64,000 bases of DNA from Methylocystis bryophila (GTDB taxonomy: Bacteria > Pseudomonadota > Alphaproteobacteria > Rhizobiales > Beijerinckiaceae), in assembly GCF_027925445.1 (NCBI RefSeq), contig NZ_AP027150.1, positions 110,579 through 174,578 on the forward strand, given 5' to 3'. This document shows, piece after piece, positions 48,380-56,842 of the stretch (position 1 is its first letter; the number at the start of each line of letters is the position of its first letter). The notes below the pieces were generated by a model. It did not search any database. It was given only the letters and a program-made list of their open reading frames with translations, and had not been told where the DNA came from. The position numbers and the translations under genes were made by a program.

Positions 48380-48391
48380 CAGGCCCCTCCC

Positions 48392-49114
48392 CTACTGTCC
48401 AACGAGCGTCGCCTTCGTCGCGTCGAAGGTCCACATGTTGGAAAGCTTCGATTGAGCGGCGAGATCCTGCTGTTGCTGGGCGTTGAGGGAGGCGTTCGTC
48501 AGATTGACCGTGCCGATCAGCTCGTTGATCGTCTGACCCGTCTGCGTCTGGATTTGCGAATTCTGATCGATCGAGCCTTTGATGTCGGGCGCGGAGCCAA
48601 TCTGTCCCGCCGCGCCGCCGAACCCCGAGGATCTCTTGGTTGACGCGGCCTGAGCGCCCGCCACCGCAGCGGTGATGGCGGCGGAGGTGTTCACCGCTCC
48701 CGTGTAAGCCAGATCTGTCGTGGCGCTCGCCGAGCTTGCTCCGGTGAGCGTCTTGACGAGATTGAGGCCGTTGATGATCGAGGATGCGAGCGACCCATAG
48801 GATCCCAGTCCACCCATGGAGAGGGAGCCGCCGCCGAGCAGCGAGCTCAAATTCGGCGCGCTCGACAGCGAGAAGCCGTCGAGACCGATCGACGAGAGCC
48901 CGCCCGTGGAGCGGTTGCCGGTGACCGCCGCGAGGGTCTGATTGACCGTGTTCAGGATCTGCTGGTTGCTGTTCATGATCTGTGCGGTGTTCTGCGCGGT
49001 TTGCGAGGCCTGGGTCAGCGTCGCCGCGTCGATCACCGGCATTTGCGCCGATGCCGCAAGGCCAAGGGTCAGCCAGCCCGTAAGCGACAATGAAAGCAGT
49101 GGTTTTCTGATCAT
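48392..49114 (-). CDS. virB5: VirB5-like T4SS minor pilin, copy 2
   Basis: A 240-residue exported protein. The signal peptide is LLSLSLTGWLTLGLAASAQ. The mature part begins MPVIDAATLTQASQTAQNTAQIM, continues through helical, Ser/Gly-rich repeats, and ends QQQQDLAAQSKLSNMW followed by TFDATKATLVGQ. The helical PVIDxAxL opening is typical of VirB5/TrbJ proteins at the pilus tip. It shares its C-terminal motif with the next protein upstream, suggesting duplication. ATG 49114 begins the signal peptide; the longer ORF is a shadow. Confidence 0.7.
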   Translation of the reverse strand: MIRKPLLSLSLTGWLTLGLAASAQMPVIDAATLTQASQTAQNTAQIMNSNQQILNTVNQTLAAVTGNRSTGGLSSIGLDGFSLSSAPNLSSLLGGGSLSMGGLGSYGSLASSIINGLNLVKTLTGASSASATTDLAYTGAVNTSAAITAAVAGAQAASTKRSSGFGGAAGQIGSAPDIKGSIDQNSQIQTQTGQTINELIGTVNLTNASLNAQQQQDLAAQSKLSNMWTFDATKATLVGQ

Positions 49115-49179
49115 TGAACCTATTCTCCTCTTGCCTCGCCTCGGGGTCCCGTCGACAACGGGACGACAATCGCGCTGTG

Positions 49180-49830
49180 TTAGTCGGGGAGCCCGATGAG
49201 AGTTGCTTTGCTCGCGTCGAAGGTCAGAGCATTCGCCGCCCGGCTCGCGCCGGCGATCAGGTTCAAGCCCCGCTGATTGAAGAGCTGCGCCGTCAGGCTC
49301 GTCACCATGATCGCCTGGTTCCACATCCCCCCGTTGTTGCTGCGGGCGCTGCTGTTTTGGTTCCAGGCGGACTGGGAGAGCGCCAGCGCGCCGATGATCG
49401 CGCTGGCGATCTGCGTATTGTTTCTATTCCCCTGAATGCCGTTGGCGACCGCGCCCAAGGCGGCGACCGTCTGCGCCACCGTGTTCAGGTTCAGCGCCGT
49501 AACGCTTGTTCCACTTCCGGCCACGGTGGTTTGAACAGCGCTAAGGTCCATGTTGGAGACGACGCCGGTCGAGGGCGCGGTCACATTATTTGCGGAGAGG
49601 AGCGCGCCGCCTGCGGAGGGCAATTGGCCCTGCCCCGAGGTCTGTAGGCTTCCCGTGATCCCTTTCGAGGGCTGCAAAGTCCCGTCTTTGTAGACCCGCG
49701 CTTTTGTCATGCAATCGGCGATGCTTTTCTCGGTCGCCTCGCGCGCGACATCGATGACGGGCGTTTGGGCAAGCGCTGGTACAACTCCGGCGAGAAAGGA
49801 AACCGCGAACGGGAAGAGCCTATGCCGCAT
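49180..49830 (-). CDS. VirB5-like exported protein, copy 1
   Basis: A 216-residue exported protein with signal peptide MRHRLFPFAVSFLAGVVPALAQ. The mature start TPVIDVAREATEKSIADCMTK and the C-terminal ALTFDASKATLIGLPD mirror the following VirB5-like protein, with low similarity between. Asn/Ser/Gly-rich middle. The start codon lies 10 bases inside the 3' end of virB4. It may be the second subunit of a two-component pilus tip or an adhesin. No independent function is known. Confidence 0.6.
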   Translation of the reverse strand: MRHRLFPFAVSFLAGVVPALAQTPVIDVAREATEKSIADCMTKARVYKDGTLQPSKGITGSLQTSGQGQLPSAGGALLSANNVTAPSTGVVSNMDLSAVQTTVAGSGTSVTALNLNTVAQTVAALGAVANGIQGNRNNTQIASAIIGALALSQSAWNQNSSARSNNGGMWNQAIMVTSLTAQLFNQRGLNLIAGASRAANALTFDASKATLIGLPD

Positions 49831-52255
49831 GAGAAACCTCCCGCTTTTCCCGCCGCCAATTGCAGAAGATCGGAACCCAGACGCTCGGATCGTCCCCGAC
49901 GCGCGCGCGCAGCTCCTCGCACTCCTGGACCGTGTCGATGTTCCCGGAGAGCACTTTGACGATGTCGAGCATGTTCGTCAGATCGAGCCGCGCGATGACC
50001 GAGTCCTGATCGTGCTTGATAAGGAACTGGCGCGAGTCTGGATGCGTGTCGATCACCCATTCGAACTCGCGCTCGGAAAGTTTAAAGCCCGTCACATGGC
50101 TCTCGAAATCGGCTTTGGGATTGGGGAAGAAGATGTTAGTCGGCGTCTGCTCGAGCAGCGTGTGGCCCATGGACGACGCGACAATGTCCTTCGCCGACTG
50201 CGTGCCGAAGCCGACGACGCCGTTGAGCTTGCGAATGGTTTTAAGCTTGTCGTTGAGAAACCCAGCGAACTTGTCGTCGGTGAGAATCTTCCAACCTTCG
50301 TCGATGAACAGCATCGTCGGATTGCCGTCCATCATCCCCTCGATCCGGTGGAAGATGTAGCCGAGCGCCGCCGTGCGGATATCGTCGTCGTCGAGGACCT
50401 TGGTCATGTCGAAGCCGAAGACGCCATTCGACGCCGACCAGGAGTCGCGCTCGTTGTTGAAGAGCCATCCGCGCGCCTTTGTCCAAACGTCGAATCTCGA
50501 CGCCAGGTCCTCTTGGCCGAGCTTCTCGCTACCCCGCAGCAGATGGGCTACCTCCGCAAAGCGTCGATCCCTGGCGGGGACGGCAAAAATTTGGTCGACC
50601 GCGCCCTCGATGATTTTGAGTTGATGCGCGCTGAGGTCCGAGCGGTCCCGCGGACGCACCATGAATTTCAGGAGGTCTTCGAGAAACTTGCGGTCTTCGG
50701 GAGAGCCTGCGAGCTGCAACGGATTGAAGCCCGTTGGAACTCCGGGAACGAGCACCTCGTAGCTGCCGCCCATGGCTCGGATGAGCGGATCGGCGCCGCG
50801 GTCTTTGTCGAAGAAGGCAACTCGCGGGCGTGGGCTGACCCGCATGGCCTGGCAGAGCAGGAAGCCGAGGCCTACGGTCTTGCCCGAGCCCGTCGGGCCG
50901 GTCACCGTGAAATTGCCGACCTGACGCCGATGGAAGTTGAAGTAATAAGGAGTCTGACTCGTCGTCTCCAGGATGGAGATCGCCGGCCCCCAGCGGTTGC
51001 CCTCCGCCTTACCGACGGCGAAATTGTGCAGCGAGGCGAAGCCCACGAAATTGCGCGAGGAGATCAGCGAGCGCCGGGCGATATAGGCGAAATTTCCGGG
51101 CATTTGAGCCCAGAAGGCGGGCTCCGCGTTCATGTCCTCGCGGACGACGATCGTCCCGAAATTCTGCAGCTCCTGCGTCGCCGCCTGAACGCATTTCTCC
51201 ATCTCGCGAATGGAGCGGCCCAGCGCACAGACCGTCAGATGGTGGTAGCCGAGGACGGTTTGGCCGGTGACGAGCTCGTTGCGCGCCGTGTTGATCGCGG
51301 TCTCGACCTCCGTCCCGGCTTCGTCGGAGGCGGCGATCTGGCGCTCGACCTTGGCCACATGCGACATTACCGGCGCACGGTCTTCGAGCGCAAAGGACTG
51401 TGAGACGATCATTTCATGCGGGACGCGCAGCAGCCCATCCAGCATGCCGGCTCCCGTGTAGGCCGGATACTCGCGAATGGAGAGCATCGCGGCGAATCTC
51501 GTGTCGCGGTTCGACCCTCCCCTGAATTCGAGGGCCTTCTTGCCGAAGGTGATGCGCTTCGTCGGCAGATAGGCGTCGAGCGCCATGCGCGGCAGCGCCA
51601 TGTGAAGCGGCGCCCCGCCGTTTAAGAGTTGCGCCAGAAACTCGCCGATCTCTGTGCACACAGTTCCGTGGCGCATCCGGCATCCGAGGATCTGCGCCCC
51701 GTAGCTCGCCATCTCCTTGCAGAAATTGCCCACGACGTCGCGGAGTTCTCGCGTGGCCTCCCGCTCGATCTCCTTCTCGTCGACGCCGAGCCCTTTGCGG
51801 AAGAAGCTCGTCGCCTTGTCCGCCATGCCGACCTTGCCTTGAAATCCCCGGCGAAGGATTGTCACATAGAGGTCGTTCACGAACATGCGCTTATGCGCCT
51901 GGCTCACCATGTAGCGGCGATCGAGCTCGGCGCAGAAGAAGTTGTCGAAGCCCCCGCCGATCTCTGGCACCGCCTCGCGCCGGATGATGTGGGAATAAAC
52001 GGCGAAGCGGCTGTCGTTCATCGAGCGGATGAGCGTGTTGCGGCTCGAGAGCCGCATGTCGATCTCCGCCTGGTCGGCCGTCTGGAAGCATAAGCCGCCG
52101 ACCTTCACCACCATGAGGTAGTGGCCTTCCTTCGTCTTCAGCATGTCTTCCTCGACATGCCGAAGATAAGGGACGTGCTTCGAAACCTCGGCCTCGCGGC
52201 CGTTCTGTGCTCCGAATTTCAAAGAATTGAGAATATGTGCGGAGAGTTTCGCCAC
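49820..52255 (-). CDS. virB4: VirB4/TrbE T4SS ATPase
   Basis: An 811-residue ATPase that energises pilus assembly and substrate transfer. The N-terminal domain starts AKLSAHILNSLKFGAQNG and includes VEEDMLKTKEGHYLMVVKVGG. The C-terminal RecA-like domain has Walker A GPTGSGKT and Walker B TMLFIDEGW, with the GTQSAKDI region. GTG 52255 is preceded by GAGGAG six bases away. Residues before it in the ORF are Ser-rich shadow. Confidence 0.9.
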   Translation of the reverse strand: MAKLSAHILNSLKFGAQNGREAEVSKHVPYLRHVEEDMLKTKEGHYLMVVKVGGLCFQTADQAEIDMRLSSRNTLIRSMNDSRFAVYSHIIRREAVPEIGGGFDNFFCAELDRRYMVSQAHKRMFVNDLYVTILRRGFQGKVGMADKATSFFRKGLGVDEKEIEREATRELRDVVGNFCKEMASYGAQILGCRMRHGTVCTEIGEFLAQLLNGGAPLHMALPRMALDAYLPTKRITFGKKALEFRGGSNRDTRFAAMLSIREYPAYTGAGMLDGLLRVPHEMIVSQSFALEDRAPVMSHVAKVERQIAASDEAGTEVETAINTARNELVTGQTVLGYHHLTVCALGRSIREMEKCVQAATQELQNFGTIVVREDMNAEPAFWAQMPGNFAYIARRSLISSRNFVGFASLHNFAVGKAEGNRWGPAISILETTSQTPYYFNFHRRQVGNFTVTGPTGSGKTVGLGFLLCQAMRVSPRPRVAFFDKDRGADPLIRAMGGSYEVLVPGVPTGFNPLQLAGSPEDRKFLEDLLKFMVRPRDRSDLSAHQLKIIEGAVDQIFAVPARDRRFAEVAHLLRGSEKLGQEDLASRFDVWTKARGWLFNNERDSWSASNGVFGFDMTKVLDDDDIRTAALGYIFHRIEGMMDGNPTMLFIDEGWKILTDDKFAGFLNDKLKTIRKLNGVVGFGTQSAKDIVASSMGHTLLEQTPTNIFFPNPKADFESHVTGFKLSEREFEWVIDTHPDSRQFLIKHDQDSVIARLDLTNMLDIVKVLSGNIDTVQECEELRARVGDDPSVWVPIFCNWRREKREVSHAA

Positions 52256-52265
52256 GGCAGGCTCC

Positions 52266-52562
52266 TCAAGGCTTGTAGGAGTCGCCGCCCCAAAATCGGT
52301 GATTTCGGGTGATGGGGCATTTGCCGTAGCGGACGAGCAAAATATCGACGAAGCGGATGTCCCGGACCGTGAGCGCGTAAGCGACGCCGTGGATGGGCGC
52401 GAAGAGCAAGAACACCAGGAGGTTCTTGGTGTTGATGAAGATGAGAACGACGACGCACCATTCCATAACGAACAGCACATAGGGGATGCCGAGCATCATG
52501 GGCGGCCTAGTGAGGCCGCCGACGAGCGGGTCGAGACGGGGTTTTGCCTGGCGCCCGATCAT
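52266..52562 (-). CDS. virB3: VirB3 T4SS protein
   Basis: A 98-residue inner-membrane protein with the family start PRLDPLVGGLTRPPMMLG and two helices (about 21-41 and 46-63), followed by a short tail ending WGGDSYKP. It lies between virB2 and virB4, 10 bases before the virB4 GTG. Confidence 0.85.
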   Translation of the reverse strand: MIGRQAKPRLDPLVGGLTRPPMMLGIPYVLFVMEWCVVVLIFINTKNLLVFLLFAPIHGVAYALTVRDIRFVDILLVRYGKCPITRNHRFWGGDSYKP

Positions 52563-52567
52563 CCGCC

Positions 52568-52873
52568 CTACCCGTTCGTGAGCGATTGGACGATTTGCGC
52601 GGCTCCGAAAATGAGGGCGACGCCGACGATGACCGAGAAGGCCCACGACCACGGAATGCGCGAAGTGAGCGCGAGATAGCCGACGGCGGCCACGGCGACA
52701 GTCGCGGCGGTCGTCGCAAACGTGCCTGTCATAAATTGAAGCACGCTCGTCAGCGCCGTGTTCAGGGGCTGGAAGGTCGCGGTCTGCGCGAGCGCCGAAT
52801 CGGTTCCAGCAACCAGCGCTAATCCGACCAAAAGACTTAAGAACAGCGCGTCGGAACGCGAAGAAACCTTCAT
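52568..52873 (-). CDS. virB2: VirB2-type major pilin
   Basis: A 101-residue prepilin. The signal peptide (LFLSLLVGLALVAGTDSALAQ) is followed by two hydrophobic helices separated by SRIPWSWAFS, the arrangement of VirB2/TrbC pilins. ATG 52873 overlaps the virB1 stop. The longer ORF to 52927 is out of register with virB1's end and has no ribosome site. Confidence 0.85.
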   Translation of the reverse strand: MKVSSRSDALFLSLLVGLALVAGTDSALAQTATFQPLNTALTSVLQFMTGTFATTAATVAVAAVGYLALTSRIPWSWAFSVIVGVALIFGAAQIVQSLTNG

Positions 52874-53595
52874 TTGCTCTCTCCTTCTTCGTCTGAGGAA
52901 ACGTAGAGAACCGACCCGCCGATCCACGCCTGGTCTCTCTCCGAGCGGCTTTTTCGGGTTCGCGACGATTGGCTTTCTGACGCGTCCTGAAAAGCGTGGC
53001 TCCTCGGAGCCCCGTGCTTTCCGCGCAGGGCCGAGAGATCGCCGAGCCCGTAATATTGATTGGTGACGGCGGCGACGTAGCGAACCGTTTCCGAATTCGC
53101 CGGCACGCCCTTTGCCTCATAGACGCGCTCGCTGCCGGCGTTGTAGGCGGCGGCGACGAGCATCATGTTGCCCTGGAATTCTCTCGCGAGGTCCTTGAGG
53201 AACAACATCGACCCGCGGACGTTCTCGACGGGGTTGCAGATGTCCATGACGCCATATTGGGCGGCGGTCTGCGGCATGAGCATCATCGGCCCGCGCGCGC
53301 CTCTCAGTGAATTGAGATTGGCCCCGTTCGAGGACTCACTTTCCAGAATCGCCAGAGCGAGCTTTTCGTCGACCCCTGCTTGTCTCGCCTCGGTTTGGAC
53401 CAGCTCTCGCAAGCTCTGCGGGTCCATCTCGGCCGAGCAGGCGCCCGAGTCGGCAGGCTGCGGCGGCAAGCTCCGCGGCGCGGCTGAGATGGGCGCCAAG
53501 GCGACCCGCACACTTCCCTCCGGCGCGGACTTTCGCTCGTCGGCGGCCGCGATCGTGGGGAGAAGACAGAGGGCGAGGCGGAGTGCGTTGCGCAT
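52870..53595 (-). CDS. virB1: VirB1-type lytic transglycosylase
   Basis: A 241-residue periplasmic murein hydrolase that opens the wall for T4SS assembly. The signal peptide ends near IAAADE. The catalytic domain runs from MDPQSLRELVQTEARQAGVDEKL; the catalytic Glu is in AILESESSNGANLNSLRGARGPMM, and MLMPQTAAQYGV plus AAAYNAGSERV are the usual GLMQ- and AYNAG-type motifs. It is the first gene of the virB operon. Confidence 0.9.
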   Translation of the reverse strand: MRNALRLALCLLPTIAAADERKSAPEGSVRVALAPISAAPRSLPPQPADSGACSAEMDPQSLRELVQTEARQAGVDEKLALAILESESSNGANLNSLRGARGPMMLMPQTAAQYGVMDICNPVENVRGSMLFLKDLAREFQGNMMLVAAAYNAGSERVYEAKGVPANSETVRYVAAVTNQYYGLGDLSALRGKHGAPRSHAFQDASESQSSRTRKSRSERDQAWIGGSVLYVSSDEEGESK

Positions 53596-53627
53596 GAGCT
53601 GATTCCCTGGGGGCGGAACCCTGATAA

Positions 53628-53646
53628 CAAAATATTATAAATTGGC
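53628..53646 (-). promoter_or_regulatory. AT-rich 19-base motif, copy 3 (virB1 / membrane protein divergent region)
   Basis: CAAAATATTATAAATTGGC on the plus strand, 18 of 19 identical to the traK copy. Read toward virB1 it contains TATAAT, about 40 bases before the ATG, a good distance for a -10 element. Confidence 0.6.
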
Positions 53647-53742
53647 AACCACAAAAATCTGAGCTATGGAAAAGGAATTAATTTGGAGCCTCGCGACGAA
53701 GAGAACGCGCCAGCCCGCGTGGGTCCGAGAGAGAACGCCGCC

Positions 53743-54081
53743 ATGAAGCATGTGCACGAAAGCCACTACGTGTTCGTCGAGCCCATCCGACCTGCGTTCC
53801 CCTTTCTGCTCGTCGTGGGGGTCGTGGTCTTTGTCCTTTCGCTTGCGGCCGATTGGCTCAACGGTCTTCCCGTCCAAATTGTCGGCCCGGTCCTCTATCC
53901 GATCGAGCGCATGTTGAACGCGGCCTTCTTTCCGGACGCGCGGACGCCGCTGCGTCCGAACGGCTCGGCGCTGCTGGTGCTGCTCCCGACGCTCGCGCTC
54001 TTCGCCGCGATCTATTTTGGCGCCCGCGCGGCGCTTCGGGCCGCTCTGCGGGTTCTCCGGCCTTTCGCGGGTCGTCGTTGA
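53743..54081 (+). CDS. Small membrane protein divergent from virB1
   Basis: A 112-residue protein with two membrane helices (FPFLLVVGVVVFVLSLAADWL and ALLVLLPTLALFAAIYFGARAAL) and a basic C-terminus. The family is not recognised. An in-frame TTG at 53683, preceded by AAGGAA, would add 20 polar residues. I chose ATG 53743. It ends in a TGATG overlap with the next gene, so it heads a plus-strand operon facing virB1 and is probably conjugation-related. Confidence 0.6.
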   Translation: MKHVHESHYVFVEPIRPAFPFLLVVGVVVFVLSLAADWLNGLPVQIVGPVLYPIERMLNAAFFPDARTPLRPNGSALLVLLPTLALFAAIYFGARAALRAALRVLRPFAGRR

Positions 54082-54695
54082 TGCGCGCCCTCCTCTCGTC
54101 AACTCTGTCGGCTGGGCTCGTCTTGCAGGCTGCGACAGCGTCGGCCGAATCCTTCACGCCGGATCCAGAGCGATGGCGCCCTGTCGCCTATTCCGATCTT
54201 CGCCTCCCGCGTGGCGAAGCGGAGTCATACGCTTCGATCTGGCAGGACCGGCTCGACGAGAGCAATTCGAAGCCGCCGCCCCCGCCCCTTCCCGGGCTCC
54301 CGCTCCCGGACCCCTCACTCAGCTACGCCGTCGGCAATCGCGGCGCGTCAGAGTGGCACTTCACGATCAACTTCCAAACCAAGCTCGCCGCCTTGACCGT
54401 GCTCGACACGCCCAATGTCTGCACGGACGAATACCCTTCCCCGGCGGGAGGCGTGAAAATCAAGGTCTGTCCGATGCGGCTCGCCGTGTTCGAGGCGGAC
54501 CGCTACGCGCTCGTGATCGATGGAGCCGCCTGCTTTCTCGAAAAGCAGACGCAAGCGCCCATCGAAGACTCATCCGCGACGCGCACGGAAGTCTCCTACG
54601 ACGTCGCCGCGCGCACGTTCAAAATCCGCTACACGGTTTCGCATACGGAAATTCCTCAATGCGCTCAAACCGTACCTCTTCACCCCACGAATTAG
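54081..54695 (+). CDS. Exported hypothetical protein
   Basis: A 204-residue protein with a signal peptide (residues 1-22, ending SAE). The mature part has WRPVAYSDLRLPRGEAESYASIWQDRL, a Pro-rich linker and a beta-rich second half with four cysteines (at about 114, 130, 151 and 194) that may form disulfides. No known family. Its start is coupled to the preceding membrane protein. Likely periplasmic. Confidence 0.6.
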   Translation: MRALLSSTLSAGLVLQAATASAESFTPDPERWRPVAYSDLRLPRGEAESYASIWQDRLDESNSKPPPPPLPGLPLPDPSLSYAVGNRGASEWHFTINFQTKLAALTVLDTPNVCTDEYPSPAGGVKIKVCPMRLAVFEADRYALVIDGAACFLEKQTQAPIEDSSATRTEVSYDVAARTFKIRYTVSHTEIPQCAQTVPLHPTN

Positions 54696-54921
54696 CGCCA
54701 AGCTCGCCGGAGCACCTATGATGACCAGACAAACTCGCCTATGTCCGCCATTGATCCGAGCGTGGCAATGTATGGCGCGGGCGCTCGCCTCATTGCGTCG
54801 ATCAGAAAAACAGCATTCGCTCGCGGACCCTCTGCCTTTCCGCCAGCGCTTCGCGCCTGTGGCGCCGGCGCGCGTCCGCGCCTCTCGTGTCGCTCTGACC
54901 AATCCTGTGAAGGAGTTTTTC

Positions 54922-55446
54922 ATGAGCGCCGCCCTCATTCTCGCGATACTTACCCCGCTTTCCGCCAGCGCTGAGCAAGCGATCTCGCATCGTCTCGTAG
55001 CGCAAACGTTCTCCTTGACCGACTCGAACCTGCAGGCGCGCGTCTGGTCGGACCGAGTCCCGGAGATGCTCAAATTCCGCAAATATCTGCAGTCGACGCC
55101 GGGCGGCGCCGATAAGCCGCTCGTCGGCGTCGTTTACACCGCCAGCTTTGAGGTCGAAAGAAAACAGATCGTTGTCTCCGTTATCAGCAACAACTGCGCT
55201 AACGCTGGCGGCGTTCCGAACCTTCTCTTTTGTCCCACGCGGGTGGTGAGCCTCTCAGGCGGGAAGCTCGAAGTCCTCGGCGACATCCCCGATCTTCTTG
55301 TAACCGTCTCTGAAGGCGACGCTCTCCAAAGCAGCGCGAGGAAGGCGACGATTGTGACTTACGATCCGCAGATCCATCAAATCACCTTCGCGAATGTCGA
55401 TGGGGGCGAGAGGACAGAACTCCCTCAGAAGGTTGTTGTGAGATAG
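54922..55446 (+). CDS. Exported hypothetical protein
   Basis: A 174-residue protein with a clear signal peptide MSAALILAILTPLSASAEQ directly after AAGGAG, which fixes the start at 54922 although the frame is open for 400 bases upstream. The mature domain is beta-rich with Cys92 and Cys104. No known family. Spacing suggests the same operon as its neighbours. Confidence 0.65.
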   Translation: MSAALILAILTPLSASAEQAISHRLVAQTFSLTDSNLQARVWSDRVPEMLKFRKYLQSTPGGADKPLVGVVYTASFEVERKQIVVSVISNNCANAGGVPNLLFCPTRVVSLSGGKLEVLGDIPDLLVTVSEGDALQSSARKATIVTYDPQIHQITFANVDGGERTELPQKVVVR

Positions 55447-55458
55447 CTCTATTTCGGA

Positions 55459-56211
55459 ATGAGCAAAATGAGAGCGTCAACACTCCTTGTATCCGCTATC
55501 GCAGTCGTTCTCGCTCGTCCCGAGCTCGCGCTCGCGGATTGTCAGACCGTCAGCGCATCGGACGTCGCCCAAGACATACAAAACTGCCCTTCCGCGAACA
55601 ACGCACTGAAAAATAACGCCTGCAACTTCGGGGGCGCGGCGATCGCCGAGTCCGGCGGCACCACCTGCGCTTCGAACGGGAACAATTTCGGCGTCTTGCA
55701 GCTGACGCGCTCCAATCTCACGAACACGGGATACTCGCCAAGCCAATATCTGAATCTGCCGGCTCAGATCCAAGTCTGCATATGGGCGCAACAGGTCGGC
55801 AATTCCAACACCAGCGGCGCGTATCAAACCCTCTCCAACAGCGGCAGCATAAACGGTACACCGGTAACCGCCGGCATGCTCGCCGCCTGCTTCCAATTTG
55901 GTCCGCTGATTTGCAAAAACGACCTCGCCTTCATGCAGGCCAATGGTGGCGCCTGCCCGACAGCCGGCAATGGCGGAGTGAGGGCTACGGGGCAAAGCCT
56001 TTCGAGTGGAAGTGCGAATCTCGATGGGAACAGCCAAAGCATTTGTTCCTGGGGACAGTCGATCCAGAACAAGATCAACCAGGCCGCGGCCACCTGCAAC
56101 GGTTTAAACGGCGGCGGCACCAACTGCCCGGGTGGGGTGAGCACGCCGGGCGGTGTCATTCCGCCGTCTCCGGGCAATGCGCCCGTGTCGTTACCCGCAA
56201 ATCTCGCGTAG
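55459..56211 (+). CDS. Exported, possibly lytic-transglycosylase-like protein
   Basis: A 250-residue exported protein with signal peptide ending ALAD. The segment AAIAESGGTTCASNGNNFGVLQLTRSNL resembles the Glu-Ser and GxxQ core of lysozyme-like murein hydrolases, and IQVCIWAQQV fits a following helix. The C-terminal 60 residues are Gly/Pro/Asn-rich. Eight or more cysteines imply disulfides. Wall-remodelling activity is plausible but not secure. Confidence 0.55.
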   Translation: MSKMRASTLLVSAIAVVLARPELALADCQTVSASDVAQDIQNCPSANNALKNNACNFGGAAIAESGGTTCASNGNNFGVLQLTRSNLTNTGYSPSQYLNLPAQIQVCIWAQQVGNSNTSGAYQTLSNSGSINGTPVTAGMLAACFQFGPLICKNDLAFMQANGGACPTAGNGGVRATGQSLSSGSANLDGNSQSICSWGQSIQNKINQAAATCNGLNGGGTNCPGGVSTPGGVIPPSPGNAPVSLPANLA

Positions 56212-56224
56212 GAGTCCGGTGCGC

Positions 56225-56830
56225 ATGGATCTGCGTCACCTTGGCGTCTCTCGTGGGCTGGTGCTCTGCGTGCTCGCTTTGATCGCGCCCTCGAGCGCCG
56301 CGGCTCAACAGGCGGGGTCTTCAAGCGGCGCAAGTCCCGCGTCTCCAGCGCCGAAGATCGCGCCGCTTCCCGTCTTCGACATTTCCTCCGCCGGGATCGA
56401 ATTCCAAACGGGAGACACTTGGTCCCAAAACGGGCGGACTTTCCGGCTCTATGGAGTTCAGTCCTGCATTCGCGGGACGACCTTCACGAATGCCGCCGGC
56501 ATAAAGCGCGATTGCGGAGAGGTCTCGATCGCTTATTTCGCCGCGCTGATCAAAGACGCGAAACCTCGATGCACGGCGCTTGCGCAATCCGGCCCCGTCA
56601 CCTTCGCCGTCTGCGCCGCCCACATAGGCGCGCAAACGCTGGACCTCGGCACGATCCTCATCACACAGGGCTTCGCTTTCGCCGCCACCGATCCCAACGG
56701 GAGGCCCGTGAACTTCCAATACGCCGTTGCAGAAGGCGAGGCGCAGAAAAACCAGCGGGGCCTCTGGGCTTCGCCAGATCTCCCTTACCCATCGGCGATT
56801 CTCAGAAACGCCTACCAGAAAGCCCACTGA
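56225..56830 (+). CDS. Exported staphylococcal-nuclease-like protein
   Basis: A 201-residue exported protein. After the signal peptide and an Ala/Ser/Pro linker comes an OB-fold like that of thermonucleases: GDTWSQNGRTFRLYGVQSC at about 62-80, CGEVSIAYFAALIKD, and C-terminal AEGEAQKNQRGLWAS. The acidic metal ligands of active SNase are not all present (RLYGVQS in place of RLxGIDAPE), so it may bind rather than cut nucleic acid. Such proteins are common next to plasmid transfer genes. Confidence 0.7.
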   Translation: MDLRHLGVSRGLVLCVLALIAPSSAAAQQAGSSSGASPASPAPKIAPLPVFDISSAGIEFQTGDTWSQNGRTFRLYGVQSCIRGTTFTNAAGIKRDCGEVSIAYFAALIKDAKPRCTALAQSGPVTFAVCAAHIGAQTLDLGTILITQGFAFAATDPNGRPVNFQYAVAEGEAQKNQRGLWASPDLPYPSAILRNAYQKAH

Positions 56831-56842
56831 GTCGTCAGCGCG

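Noticed and set aside
49709..51403. 564-codon plus-strand ORF opposite virB4
   Set aside because: Antisense to the conserved VirB4 ATPase; no domain.
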